Assembly: GCA_051294375.1 (NCBI GenBank) | Contig: CM119269.1 | Location: forward strand, 21,499,665-21,563,664 | Source of the DNA: Paraspadella gotoi | Taxonomy: Eukaryota; Chaetognatha | Length of the DNA stretch: 64,000 bases | Direction of reading: 5' to 3' | Shown: one piece after another, positions 22,200 to 33,497 of the stretch | Position numbering within the stretch: the stretch's first letter is position 1 | How the letters are laid out: every line of letters starts with the position of its first letter | Program-made: the position numbers and the translations under genes | Notes under the pieces: generated by a model | What the model was told of the DNA's origin: nothing | Seen by the model: only the letters and a program-made list of their open reading frames with translations | The model's database searches: none

Positions 22200-22732
22200 T
22201 GATGGATTATTCTATTGAAGATTTTGTCGTCATAAAACGGTTTGATTGTGGTTGGTTTTTGATTTGAGAAGGCAAAAAAAAAAGATTTTTCGCCTTGAAG
22301 CGATTTTATTGACGTTTTAGGATGATTATGCAGCAGTAAATGTAATGGTTATGGTTGTGATTGCAGTAGTAGGACTGTTTGTGATAGTATTGGCGATAGC
22401 GGTGAAGGGGGTTCATCAAGATAACGGTGAAGGTGGTTCATCAAGAAATTTGTTCTTTGAGATTTTTAAACCCCACGAGTTTTTTCACCTCAATTTTAGT
22501 TTCGGGACAAAAAACTGGTTACGACTTCCGAAGAGACCGTTGACTCTACCAACCAGTGCCTCTTTTTTAATTTATTGAAATTCCTGCGGGTATGAGATAT
22601 TTCATTATTTCACAAAACAAGTATTCAACTGATTTATAATTAAAAAAGGTTTAAAAATAGTGTTAAATTGTTTATTCTTGTTTATTTTAAAAAACCGGCT
22701 GACAAAAAGAATCCGTCCCAACAATGAATGTC
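22200..22732. other. Non-coding DNA, weak ORF only
   Basis: A 77-codon ORF (22345-22578) starts with a hydrophobic VVIAVVGLFVIVLAIAVKG stretch that could be a membrane segment. However it is encoded by a repeated gtgatngtagt-like tract, and the direct repeat ttcatcaagataacggtgaa / ggtggttcatcaag follows. No splice signal or domain supports a gene. Confidence 0.4.
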
Positions 22733-22733
22733 T

Positions 22734-22734
<1 letters not shown>

Positions 22735-22772
<38 letters not shown>
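22735..22772. repeat. (CT)n microsatellite
   Basis: About 38 bp CT, followed at 22800-22845 by a short GA tract in inverted arrangement. Confidence 0.93.
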
Positions 22773-22775
<3 letters not shown>

Positions 22776-23019
22776 CTTCATCGAAATTCTCAGCGTCTGT
22801 CTCGAGAGTGAGAGAGTGAGAGAGAGGCAGAGAGAGAGGGGACCCGAGAAATATCAAAAAGCCTGACCTCATTCTATAAATAACCCTCTTGTCAAAATGT
22901 CTCATCTGTGAAATATTTTTCGGCGCAAGATTCGAACGAGTTTGAATTCGATTGTAGGTGGCGCTGGTAGCAGTTGTGGAATGGAAGAAAAGGGGGGAAG
23001 CAAGAAGAAGCTTTCTTTG

Positions 23020-23650
23020 GCAATATTTTTCGAAAGCGTCTGATTTCAGCTTAAATTAAAAATAAAAAAAGTTTTTATATTGAAATATTAGGTAATGGGT
23101 TAGGGATATGAATTAGGTCAGGGTTTAATGCTAGATGTTAAGGTTTTCATTTAGGATTAGGGTATAAATGGAGTTAATGATTAAGATTTAGAGTTTTTAT
23201 TTAGGATTAAAGGATTTAGATTTATGGAAAGGGTTCGGGTTAAAGATTTTTTAAAAAATTTTGAAAAAAAACTAGTGGTAATAACCTTTCTTTTTCGTTG
23301 TTATATGTATTTGGGCAAAATGATTTTTGTTTCACAACGAATTTTATTTTATCATATAAACGTACATGTTTCGGCTTTGGATGCAAGCCTTCTTCAGCGT
23401 CAATGATTTGTCAATCATTGACACTGAAGAAGGCTTGCATCCAAAGCCGAAACATGTACGTTTATATGATAAAATAAAATTCGTTGTGAAACAAAAATCA
23501 TTTTGCCGAAAAAAAACTATTAAAGTAAAATGTTAGGTTTAAAATTAAGTTAAAAGTTTAAAAAATATTTTTAAAATAACAAACATAACAAAACAGGGAT
23601 AAGATATAGAACTTGAGCGCATTTGGAGTGCCGTTGAGGAAACGAGAGGA
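23020..23650 (+). repeat. Repeat family C copy interrupted by a hairpin insertion
   Basis: A TTAGGG-like core (gggttagggatatgaattag, ttaggattagggtataaat, attaaggatttag-like words) runs 23090-23245 and resumes at about 23520 (gttaggtttaaaattaag). It ends with a family C-like word (gagcgcatttggagtgccg). The interruption is the 233-bp hairpin element at 23275-23507. Confidence 0.65.
23275..23507. mobile_element. Inserted near-perfect hairpin with hammerhead-like core, flanked by 12-bp TSD
   Basis: 23314-23408 and 23413-23507 are inverted copies of each other with one mismatch and a 4-nt loop (tgtc). Each arm, read outward from the loop, carries ctgaagaaggcttgc then aaagccgaaacatgtacg. The order CTGANGA, a short stem and GAAAC resembles the catalytic core of hammerhead ribozymes found in Penelope-like and related retroelements. 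There is one extra A before the stem, and I could not draw a convincing stem I. The insert is flanked by the identical 12-mer gaaaaaaaacta (23263-23274 and 23508-23519). No reverse transcriptase ORF is present. Confidence 0.6.
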
Positions 23651-23784
23651 AGTTAATTTTTGTTCTCAAGTTTAAAGTTTTTGCGGATTTGATTTCGGAA
23701 ATGAAAGGATTTCTCAGAATTAATCCTGCGTCACAAATAACCAAAGAGGCAGTTGAAGTGCCGGATTATTAAAAACTCAGCAGA

Positions 23785-24800
23785 TCAGCAGATCCCGACT
23801 CTATAATTCACTTTGTCGGTCCGTCGGTCCGCCCCCTCAATATTGTCGGGCAATCACTTACATCATGTCAGAACATCGAATTATGATAAATTATGCAAAA
23901 AAATGATGTCCGTCCATCCGTCTGTCCATCCGTCCATCCGTCCGTCCGTACGTCTGTCCGTCCCACCTTAGCAAAAAGCTCCAATAACTTGTGATTGGGT
24001 GGTTGGATTGTAATGAAATTTTGTGGATACAAAGTTTCAATGGAATCGTGCGAGTAGAAATGAGTTTAAATGGTAAAAACATATGTCGCATTTACTAAAA
24101 GATTTTTACTGATTTTAACCAATAATTACTCTAATTAATTATAATTGGATGGATGGATTGAGTCGAAATTTTGTGTGTGGGTAAAAAATTGTCTGACAAA
24201 GCTTGATATAAAGTTTCGGTGGAAATGAGTTTAAATGAAAAAAATATGAGTCACATTTACTTAAATATTTTCACTTATTTTAACCCATAATTACTCGAAT
24301 TAATTGTAATTGAATTAATAGATTGAAATAAAATTTTGTGTGCGGCTAGGAAAGTGTGTGAAGAAGCTAGATATAAAGTTTTGACGGAATCGTGCCAGTG
24401 GAAATAAGTTTAAATGGAAAAAACATAAGTCACATTTACTTGAATCTTTATTATTTATGATTACTAATGAATGTTTTAATTAATTAATTAATTAATTAAT
24501 GTGAAAATATGATGCAGTTTAAAAAAATTATGCAAGTTTAAAAAATTATGCAAGTTGAAAAAATGATGCAAGTTAAAAAAAATATTGCAAGTTAAAAAAA
24601 AGATGCAAGTTGAAAAAATGACGCAAATTGTAAAAATGATGCAAATTGAAAAAATGATGTGAGTTGAAAAGAATGATGTGACTGAAAAAAATGATGCGAG
24701 TTAAAAAAAAATGTTTTAAATATTGTGATTTATCATCTGATTAGCTGATTACCGCTTAATTATCGTAGGCAGATCCGACATTGTTTGCTCAAACTTGTTA
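23785..24800 (+). mobile_element. Repeat family F, compact copy with internal tandem units
   Basis: The left end cgactctataattcactttg, tcggtccgtcggtccgcc and caatattgtcgggc and the right end taggcagatccgacattgtt, tgctcaaacttgtt both match the two ends of the left-arm insertion at 36141-40546, which is in the opposite orientation. Inside are three diverged units of about 150-180 bp (aaattttgtg, atataaagttt, atcgtgc, gagtttaaatgg and aagtcacatttact words) and a (gtcc)n tract at 23910-23960. Both copies having the same two ends suggests a mobile unit. No ORF or TIRs are seen, so the class is unknown. Confidence 0.65.
24507..24712 (+). repeat. 18-bp minisatellite (ATGATGCAAGTTGAAAAA)
   Basis: About eleven units of atgatgcaagttgaaaaa with substitutions (atgcgag, atgtgag, attgcaag) inside repeat family F. 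It is preceded by an (AATT)n run at 24477-24500. Confidence 0.9.
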
Positions 24801-25540
24801 AATTCAGAGTCATATGATTATGAATTGAGTTTTAAGCTTTTTTTTGAATGATTAATGTTACTATATATATGTTATATACTTAGTTTTTTCTCACTATTCA
24901 ATTAAAAGACATATAAAACAAGTAAAACTTTGTTTTCTCTGAAGACAAATCAAATCATTGTTTATAAGACTTCGTCTTTATTTTCAAAGACAAACTAAAA
25001 AACCGTTTATTATATTAGAATACAGAGGGAGACATGAATCTGAGGGGAGGGAGGATCATGTTTTAAATATACATTTAAAAAAAAACAACGCTAATTTAAG
25101 GTGACAGCCACGTTGTTTTATTGTGTGACAACCATGTGACCGAATCAGAATACCGACTGTTCATAAAAACAAAACAAAATTTGATGCTTTGAAGCTCAAA
25201 ATAACTTTTTGCTGTGTCGCGTTTCTGCGGTCGTCGGAAGCAACTTTTTAATTTTCTTTTTTCATTGAACAAAACAGACATCTTCTTTATATCAATTTTT
25301 AAATGGATTTCCCGCTCGAAGCATGACTATTGTTCGTAAAAAAATGGGTTCATCAAGTCCTTGGATTATCAGCACTAAAGATTTTTGTTATTGAGTCCCA
25401 TTCGATGTCAGATCTAAAATAAGGTTTTTTTTTACAATTTTAAGTTCCCTTTTTATGTCAGCCCTAAAAGAAGCTCCGTTATCGAGCCCTCTTTCAATGT
25501 CAGCCCTAAAAATGAGAATGAAAAGTCGACCTCGCTGCGT
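24801..25540. other. AT-rich non-coding DNA
   Basis: No exon or RNA gene is visible. The word tgtcagccctaaaa occurs twice near 25457 and 25498. Confidence 0.5.
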
Positions 25541-25545
25541 TTATT

Positions 25546-25613
25546 GGCATCTGCGTTTCCGTCGAAGGCCTGGCGTCCTAAGCAAGGCCACCGGTTCGAA
25601 TCCTCGCGATGCC
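25546..25613 (+). repeat. tRNA-like remnant, Arg(CCT)-like
   Basis: 68 bp start with ggcatc and end with the complementary gatgcc (six acceptor pairs). A box B-like sequence ggttcgaatcc is at the expected place. The anticodon region ctggc-gtcctaa-gcaag gives a stem with four of five pairs, T33, anticodon CCT and A37. The D arm is not convincing and the T stem has only two good pairs, so this is more likely a tRNA pseudogene or SINE head than a working tRNA. Confidence 0.35.
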
Positions 25614-26194
25614 AAAAACTGTCAAACCCTAATCTTTTTTTTTTTTTCATTGACTTGAAACCTTTGTCGCTGTTCCGTATATGTTAAAAGATACAAACGA
25701 TAAAAGTTTTTTCGAACCGAACTTGGGCTCAGTCTTTTTATTTTTAAGAAGTGCCGCAATAACAAGTTGGTTTTTTTTTTTTTTTTTTCCTTTTCTTTTT
25801 TTCCCAAAGACTTTATATTTATCTTTGTGTGATGATCCTTTCATTTCGAGCTGTTTTGATATTTAGTGAAAAGTTTTGGAAATTTGTTTTCAATAACTTC
25901 ACTGACTTGGAAAAAAATAAAAAATCGTTGTTGACAGAATGGCACGAGTTGATCCCAGATGGTATACTAAGTAACAAATTTAAACTTTTTAAAGGTCTTT
26001 AATCTAAAGTGATCATCTTTTAAAAACTAATAAATCACATCACCTAACTTATCAAATCCTAGAACTAGAGGGATGCGGGTTGTGCCGTCTCATTAGACAC
26101 TCATAACGGAAGGGGCCCTGTTCTTCCCCCTACTCTACATACCGCGTAATCCTTTTAACTAAACAAAATTAATCTAATTCAGGTAAATGAGGCG
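25614..26194. other. Non-coding DNA
   Basis: T-rich runs at 25630 and 25780 and otherwise nothing that I recognise. The small ORFs that overlap on both strands are low-complexity. Confidence 0.5.
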
Positions 26195-26345
26195 TTCTGA
26201 GAAATAAGGCCACAAACGGCAATATAAAAATTATCCATATCATTTAATAAACTAGGCTTATCTTGGCCCCATGACTTTGGACAGGCTTTGGTGGGTTTAA
26301 GGCCTCCCATGCAGGGTCTTACAAGATAATGACGACATGTATATG
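26195..26345 (+). repeat. Repeat family D copy
   Basis: It shares aatataaaaattatccat, atgactttggacaggctttg, ggtttaaggcctcccat and cttacaagataatgac with the copies at 14388-14582 and 62345-62535. Confidence 0.8.
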
Positions 26346-26554
26346 TGTTTGGTAAGCCACAAAAACTGTACTTTAAATTCATCTATTGTATCTAGGCGGA
26401 CGGTTGTTCATGCCGGATGTTAAGATTATGAAATTTATGGATTGAGAGATTTTGGAAGGGATTTCGTTTAAGTTTGTATTAGGTTCAAGACAATATAATG
26501 TAGTGCGGCCCATTAAGCCTAAGTCACGCCCGCTTATAAGCATGGTATACCTTC

Positions 26555-26775
26555 CAGTCGTGAACCGATGGCTCATTTTGTAAAGCACCGTCTAGCTGCA
26601 TACCACTAAGGTACCGTCGCCGAGGGTGTCAATCCGCCCCGGTACCCTACCACTGCGGGTAGCGTGAGGACGGTCGTAAGCCACCTTGAGGTTGTGGCGA
26701 AAACCCTCAAGCCTTGTTGCCAGCCCATACCCGTTCCATAGCTATTAAAGGGGGTTATAGAAGTTAGGCCCACTT
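26555..26775 (+). repeat. tRNA-derived SINE-like element, copy 2
   Basis: The head has a box A-like TGGCTCATTTTGT (26569) and a box B-like GGTGTCAATCC (about 26626). The body gcgggtagcgtgagga, gtggcgaaaaccctcaagcc and ttgttgccagcc parallels the minus-strand copy at 2825-2996. The GC content is far above that of the flanks. It is followed by gttccatagctattaaaggg and no clear poly-A. Confidence 0.65.
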
Positions 26776-26779
26776 AGAC

Positions 26780-27370
26780 GCCTTATCCACAATACATAAC
26801 AATTATCAGCTGTCAGTCTTCATTATTTTATTTCAAATTTCTTCAGAAAACTTACTGAAAGTACGAGAAAAAAAAGTGAGTTTAATAAAAATTAGAGACG
26901 ATTTTCAAATCCATCTTACTGCTATCATTGCTGAGCCATATCCAAGTCGATTCTGATAAAATTTGCATATATAAATATATACTTTTAAATTCATATTTAA
27001 CATTGAAAAAATCTTCATGGGTTTGCAAATGACAGCGTTTTTCTACCGGCGCTTGTAAAATTGTCACCATGTACTTTTAAAAATGATGAAAAATAACTTA
27101 TTTGTTATCAAACCAGGTTCAAATTTCTTTTTCTTCTTAGTTGGATCAAAAGTGTCAACTTNNNNNNNNNNAACATTCATCACTTCCTTTTCTTAGCTCT
27201 ACTTTCTTTTTCACTCGCTGGAATTCTCAACGGTTCAGACTCCAGGTGGGAGAATTGCAGTCTCGCTCACCCCAGATAGACTTTAGACGCAACCAAACAT
27301 CGACGAAGACTCGACGCGAATTCCCAATATGCAAATAAGATCAAGGAAATCTTCTCACAGGAGCGGAAAG
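26780..27370. other. Non-coding DNA with a 10-N gap
   Basis: AT-rich to 27160, gap at 27162-27171, then GC-richer sequence to 27370. No exon is supported. Confidence 0.5.
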
Positions 27371-27371
27371 A

Positions 27372-27411
27372 GGAGAGAGAGAGAGATGATGAGAGAGAGA
27401 GGAGAGAGAGA

Positions 27412-27444
<33 letters not shown>

Positions 27445-27560
27445 GGGGAAAAGACTTAAAGATGGAGACAGAAAGCGAGAAAATGACAAAGGGAGAGGAA
27501 AATAGGCTGACAAAGATGGAGAAAAAACTGAAAGTGAAGGCTGAGAAAGGAAAATACAAT
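27372..27560. repeat. Purine-rich (GA)n tract
   Basis: A GA-rich run with GATG and GGG interruptions to 27446, then looser purine-rich sequence with repeated gacaaag(a/c)tgga words through the gap at 27662-27671 to about 27720. Confidence 0.85.
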
Positions 27561-27887
27561 GACAAAAGCTGAAGCACAAAGGCAAAAGAAGCAAATGATG
27601 CTGACATAGCTGGAGTCAAAAGGAAAAAAAGGGAAGGAAACGTGTTGACAAAGCTGGACGCNNNNNNNNNNGATTTGACTAAGGAAGATGACTGACAAAG
27701 GCTGACAAAGATGCAGGCAGAAAGGAAGAAAAAAAGGAACTAATCAAAATTTCAAATTTGAGGTTAAAAAAGGTTAAACGAGTTTAAAGTTATAAAATTT
27801 TGTTTGTAAATTAATTATTAAGTAAATTGATTGCCATTTATTTATGTGGACCCTAAAATTTTGAGGTTGTGGAAGATCAGAGAGTAA

Positions 27888-27889
27888 GG

Positions 27890-27944
<55 letters not shown>

Positions 27945-27945
27945 A
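27888..27945 (+). repeat. (AAAG)n microsatellite
   Basis: About 14 GAAA units, continuing as looser GAAA/AAAAG sequence to 28040. Confidence 0.95.
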
Positions 27946-28189
27946 TGAAAAAAGAAAGAAATAAAGAGAAAAAGAGAAAAAGAAAAGAAAAAAGAAAGAA
28001 AGAAAGACAAAAAGACAGACAGAAAGAAAGAGAGACACATAGATGACAAAGATGAGATTCATCCAGGTTCGAGATTCAAGCTCATTCACTAAAGACTTCA
28101 ATATTCATGAAGAGGCTCAGGTGGTTCTTTTGTTTTTCGCGGCGCCGGTTTAGTCGAATCCAATTCCTAATTCATGCCAACAAAAGAGC

Positions 28190-28192
<3 letters not shown>

Positions 28193-28226
<34 letters not shown>

Positions 28227-28519
28227 AGAGACTATTCCTTTTTTTTATTTTGCGGTTGGGAAAAAGAAGGGAGGTAATGGTGGACCACAGAGGGAGGAAC
28301 AGAGAGAGAGAGAGAGAGACAGAGAGAGAGAAAAAAAGAAAAAAAAGAAAGAATTGAATTTTTTTAAACTTTTTTAAAATGTTTTTTTAAATTCTTTAGT
28401 GGCACGGCGCCATCAGAGCGAAAATTAACGATTTCTGGAGGAAAAAAAGGAGAAAACACAAATTTTTTCGATTTTATGCGGGAATAATAAATTACTACAA
28501 GAGAAAGGGGGAGGGAGAC

Positions 28520-28570
<51 letters not shown>

Positions 28571-28600
28571 GAGAGAGAGACGAGAGATAGAGAAAGAGCA
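28193..28600. repeat. Cluster of three (GA)n tracts
   Basis: GA tracts at 28193-28230, 28298-28332 and 28515-28590, each slightly interrupted, separated by AT-rich sequence. Confidence 0.92.
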
Positions 28601-28759
28601 TATTGAAAATTGAATATTGAAAGCAAAAGTGAGGTTTTAAACTGTCTTCAGCAAAATTTCTATTGGAGAAATGTTAGTATAAACAGTAGGGAGGTGGGAT
28701 GAAAAGATTGAGTGATTGAACATTATTTTTTTGCTGCCTATGGACATATAATTAATGAA

Positions 28760-29170
28760 TTTTAAATCCTTTTAAAAATATTTTTAACATAACAGTATAG
28801 TAAATTCAATTATTTATGTAGTAATATAAAATTCACTATAATTTTTTTATTTTTAAGAACAGATTTGGATTTGCCGTAAAAAAAATAAAATAACTTTTAT
28901 AAAATATGTTATATGATTTTTTAATGTTTAGATCACAAAAAATGACTAAAACGTTTTAACATAATTAAGTTTCTACTACAGAAAATAAAAAAATCATAAA
29001 TTTTTACCTTTTTTTCCGTTTTAAACGCTGAAGATAATAGAATTTTTAATAACATGTTTTATATTTTTGAATCAACTTTTTATAAAGAATCTGAATCTTT
29101 AATAAAAGTTTTTTTAATAAATATTTTTAAAATTTACTATTTTATAAGAATATTACTACAAATAAATTAT
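28760..29170. repeat. Diverged foldback repeat family B copy
   Basis: gaacagatttggatttgccg on one side and caactttttataaagaatct gaatc on the other are inverted relatives of each other and of words at 11.8-12.7 kb. Confidence 0.5.
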
Positions 29171-29330
29171 ATTTTACTATTGTGTTCGAGACAATATAAA
29201 CAAAATATTTTTTGTACTAGTTAATCATACTATCTCACATCTAAATATCCTTGTTCGATCATATTTTTTTTGTTCTTGAGTGCTCCACTCTAATAAACAG
29301 TTTTTGTAGCAATACGATAAATGATAGAAA

Positions 29331-29344
29331 GAAAGAGAGAGAGA

Positions 29345-29411
<67 letters not shown>

Positions 29412-29598
29412 TATTGAATGTATAAAACAGATACGGCATTGGGCACGTCTAATGCGGCCTATACAGCGTTTTAAGTGAAGTCCAGTTAAATTACGATGTT
29501 CAAAATACAATTCAGATCTTGAAAAATTAACTTTCAAAACAAAAAACGATAAAATTGGTAATAGATCAAAAAATTAAAAAGTTAAAAAGAAGAATGGT

Positions 29599-29669
<71 letters not shown>

Positions 29670-29672
29670 AAG
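29331..29672. repeat. Two (GA)n microsatellites
   Basis: GA tracts at 29331-29409 and 29600-29672, separated by about 190 bp of AT-rich sequence. Confidence 0.95.
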
Positions 29673-29948
29673 AGAGAGAGGCACGAGACAGACCAGAGTT
29701 ATCGGTTTTTCGTTGAAGGGCGACATTTTTCAATTCAATACATCGAATCGTTTTATGTTTGAAATAAATTGAGAAGCGAAACTTGAAGAATAAGGAAATC
29801 GATAAAATGTAAACAAGAAGAAAAAACTTTGATTTTCTTTTATTTTTATTATCATTTTTATTTTTTTATTTCAAATTTTCAAGGTTTTTTTTCTTCAATA
29901 TTTACGTGTATGATAATCTTACATATCAACTCTTCTCCGTCTTCACAA

Positions 29949-29949
29949 A

Positions 29950-29987
<38 letters not shown>

Positions 29988-30197
29988 ACTCCCGTCTCCC
30001 GCGGAGGGGCAGAGGGTAACGTCCCCTGTCAATCACGCATCTCCTCGTTTATCTTTTGTTTACTGCGACTCGCGCCTCGTGCCCTCTATCGTGGTCGGCG
30101 GTCGTTCGGGACGCTGCTCTTCTTCAGACAAAAGGGCTAATCGCTCTTATGCTCGCGTTTTAATTTCTTCTCTCAGGTCTCTCCTCTCTTCTCTCTC

Positions 30198-30246
<49 letters not shown>

Positions 30247-30255
30247 CTCTCTTCT
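29949..30255. repeat. (CT)n tracts flanking a GC-rich segment
   Basis: CT tracts at 29952-29986 and 30177-30255. Between them, 29990-30175 is GC-rich with many CpGs (gcgactcgcgcc, gtcggcggtcgttcggg). Confidence 0.9.
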
Positions 30256-30560
30256 CATTAGTAGAATGTTTTTCCCCCTTCCTCCAAGCAATGTTGACTC
30301 TGTTTGAGTCTTTACGCGAAATGCGGTTGGCCAGGATTACTATCGCCCGCAACGAACCTGTCACGGCGTTGCAGTCGGCTACGGCCGTTGCCACGGCGTC
30401 GACCTCGAGGTGTTGTTTTCAGAGCTCGGTTGCCAGGCGACGATTTCTACAAACAAAAGACGCGAAAAGAAGAAGACGAATGATAGAATGTTTTTGTTTT
30501 GAATTTTACTTTTTTTCCTTTTTCATGTTTTTTTTCCCTCTTTTTAGAAAAAACGATTTG
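30256..30560 (+). other. GC-rich, CpG-containing segment with a weak ORF
   Basis: 30290-30450 keeps the CpG-rich character of the preceding block, and an ORF (30291-30575) reads MLTLFESLREMRLARITI then an Ala/Thr-rich stretch. The terminal third is a T-run shadow. There is no domain and no convincing splice site. It could be a 5' exon or promoter-proximal region of an unseen gene, but nothing else supports that. Confidence 0.25.
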
Positions 30561-30565
30561 TACAT

Positions 30566-30620
30566 TGATAGATAGATAGATAGATAGACAGATAGACAGA
30601 TAGATAGATAGATAGAAATA
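30566..30620 (+). repeat. (GATA)n microsatellite
   Basis: About 13 GATA units with two GACA variants. Confidence 0.95.
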
Positions 30621-30839
30621 AATAGATCAAATTGAATTTGTAAGTGACTGTATAGAGTTAAAATAAATTGGATAGAAAGGTCATACTAACTTATTTCTCA
30701 TTAAAAAATTAAGAAACTATTTGGATTAATGTTCTTTTTAAAGTAAACGAAAAAGCAGTTGGGTGATAACTGACCCGAGCATGAAACCCGAAAACTGAAA
30801 AAGTAATTAAAAAAGAGGATTAAGGAAAAGAAAAAAAAA

Positions 30840-30985
30840 AGAGAAAAAGCCAGAAAAAGCTCAGTAAAAGCCCGAAAAAGTTAGAAAAAGTGAAAAAAGG
30901 CCAGAAAAAGGCCAGAAAAAGCGAAAAAAGGCCAGAAAAAGGCCAGAGAAAGGGAAAAAGTCAAGAAAAATCCGGGAAGAAATCA
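30840..30985 (+). repeat. Minisatellite of (GCCAGAAAAAG)-type units
   Basis: Irregular 10-12 bp units gccagaaaaag, gcgaaaaaag and gcccgaaaaag. The short Lys-rich ORF over it is a by-product. Confidence 0.85.
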
Positions 30986-30999
30986 AGAAAAATTCAAAA

Positions 31000-31830
31000 A
31001 ATCCTTCAACTAATAAACCGAGAAAATTGTTTTATTCCTTTAAAGAATCGACGATCGCTGACTGACAACTGACGGCGTCGAATTTGGAAAAAAAGGTCAT
31101 CTCTAGGTCAATTCTGAGGTCAAGAAAAAAGGTCAAGACGACATCATTATTAGGTCAGATACGAAGACCCCTGATGGACCCCGAGGTTCTCCGTCGTCGA
31201 TGAGGACAAAAGAAAAGAAGTTGATCCCCAGTTTATCCCCAGTTCATCCCCAGTTTTTTCTCTCGTTTCTGGTTTTTGTTCTAAAGTCACTTTAGTTTTT
31301 CTTTTATTTTCTTTTATTTGTTTTTATGTTTTATTTTTTAATTTTATTAAGGAGTGAGAGAGGGAGGATTCTTAGTAATATTTATAGATTATACTATATA
31401 TTATAGCTAAAATTATTTATGTTAATATTAATACTTTTATTACTCTCATTATTACTATCATTATTAGAATTTATGGAGATAAATGGGATGATTCTTTCGG
31501 TCGACGGCCGTTCTTCACGCTTTTCATAATAAAGTTTTTTTCGGTTGGAACTGAACCCGGGACCTTGTGATCCGCAGACACATTTAAACATATCATGTGA
31601 TTTTTTTATCTTTACAAAAGAGTTTTGAAATTGATCGTCAATAACTCAAAAGTCTTTCCTTTTTTATTATTATGCTAATCGTGAAGATATGTGTCCTTTT
31701 TTTTTTTTGGACACGCTGACAATCAATGACCCATGAAATTGAGTCCAAAATGAGTTGGAGAAAGAATAAGGAGAGAGAGGGGAGGCCAGGGGCGGGGAAT
31801 AGGAGTGAACAAAAATAAAGATAGAATATT
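31000..31830. other. Non-coding DNA; possible tRNA-like remnant at 31540-31590
   Basis: At 31206-31255 the word (g)atccccagtt is repeated three times. On the minus strand near 31540-31585 a GGGTTCAGTTCC word resembles box B, with no matching box A, so I only note it. Nothing else is gene-like. Confidence 0.4.
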
Positions 31831-31839
31831 TAAAAAAAA

Positions 31840-31883
<44 letters not shown>

Positions 31884-31890
31884 AAAAAAA
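31840..31890 (+). repeat. (AAAG)n microsatellite
   Basis: About 12 GAAA units. Confidence 0.95.
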
Positions 31891-31971
31891 GGAAATCGAA
31901 AGAGAGAAAGATAAAAAGATAAAAATGAAAAATGATAGATTAAAAAACAAGAACGGTAATTAAAATGAGTT

Positions 31972-32112
31972 GCGCCGCAGTGACGCTACCTGACATGACA
32001 TGCTATGTCATTATCTTGTAAGAGTGACCACCAAAGCCTGTCCAAAGTCAGGGACAAGATAGATTATTTATTAAATGAATGGATAATTTTTATATTGGTT
32101 GTACCAATTTGA
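31972..32112 (-). repeat. Repeat family D copy, reversed
   Basis: acatgctatgtcattatctt gtaagag, accaaagcctgtccaaagtc and tttttatattggttgtaccaattt are the reverse complement of the 14388-14582 copy. Confidence 0.85.
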
Positions 32113-32388
32113 TAAAAGAAAGAAAGAAAAAAAGAAAGAAATTATGTTTACAACGAAGTCGGGACAATTCGATAGAAATTTGGGGCGAAAAAAGAAAAAA
32201 AGAAAGAAAGAAAAAAAGCAATGAATAAAAGAAAGAAAGAAAGCAATGAATAAAAGAAGCAATCAATCAATGTTTCCGCAACTGTCTACTACGAGGACTC
32301 GAGACTTAAATGAACGCCAGCCGGAGCGGCAACAGCATGCCGCAACTCTTGTCTTTTGCAACAATTTCGAGAAAACCCTCTCGTCTCA

Positions 32389-32396
32389 GTCTCTCT

Positions 32397-32495
<99 letters not shown>

Positions 32496-32502
32496 CTCTC
32501 CA
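32389..32502. repeat. (CT)n microsatellite
   Basis: About 113 bp CT with three TC slips; ORFs on both strands here are repeat shadows. Confidence 0.95.
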
Positions 32503-33497
32503 AACTTGTCATCCCTCCCTTTCTCTTCTTCTTGAGACCAAACACCCGCCGACCTTTCTCGTCAGCCCGCATTTTTCCTGAACCCTCTTTATGTTGCCTT
32601 CGCTACAATCGCTTAGGGTGTGTCAAACGATAAAAATAACTTTCGTAATTTTAGATATTCTTTTTCTTAAAAAGGACATAATAATCTAAATTGAAAAATA
32701 AATTATAATCTGTTTGGTGTTATTTGCTCTTAAATATTTAAAAAAAAATTTAACTGGTCTCAAAAATCATCTAATCCTTTTAATGTAAACTTTTTAGTAT
32801 TAATTTATGCATTAAGGTACCCAGAAGTCGGTCCATTTCCGCAAAACGATGGTGAGAGCGCGCGGCCTCTCATCAATCAGGCTTAAAGTAATTTTGACCC
32901 TGAGCCCTCTCGGACCCCGATTGTTTAAATCAGTAGCGCGATTATAAATACATAACTTGGAATTAAAACAATCGCGAGTCCTCTTAATATTTCGGTTTTA
33001 CCATTTTTCAATATAATCAACGGATTTCCGGAAATTTTTAATCGCTAACCGATTCCGTTCACGTCAAACGTCACAAGGGTTACAAGCAACATTGAATCCC
33101 GAGTCCTCTCTGTTTTTCGTCTGCTTAAATCTCCGACCTCGAGCGCGGCTTCTGATTGGTCGAATTCTGAGAATCCTGGATTTCGATTCGCGCTTTAAGT
33201 TTACTCCTCCGACGTGAGGAGAATACTCTTAAACCTCGAATTTTTTCCTACAATTAGACATAAGTCATTTATTTCTTCATAGTTTGTAGAGTATCTGTAT
33301 TTAAAGTAGCTCATAATGCGCGAAAGTTAAAAAAAACTCACTAATTACATGTTAATCCAGTTATTCTTTCGTCCAAATCTTTACAAGATCTGATTTACCG
33401 TTACTTTTTGGAAACCCTTGTCACAAAGAATTGAGTCGTTGATTCGATTTAATTATTTTTATATAATAAATTAAAAAGTAAAAAAAAAACAAGGCAA

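Noticed and set aside
24507-24712. CRISPR-like array of short repeats
   Set aside because: Units of 18 bp are contiguous with no unique spacers and the setting is animal DNA; it is a minisatellite.
29990-30450. CpG-rich segment considered as a promoter
   Set aside because: No TATA, initiator, exon or downstream gene could be tied to it; kept only as a composition note.
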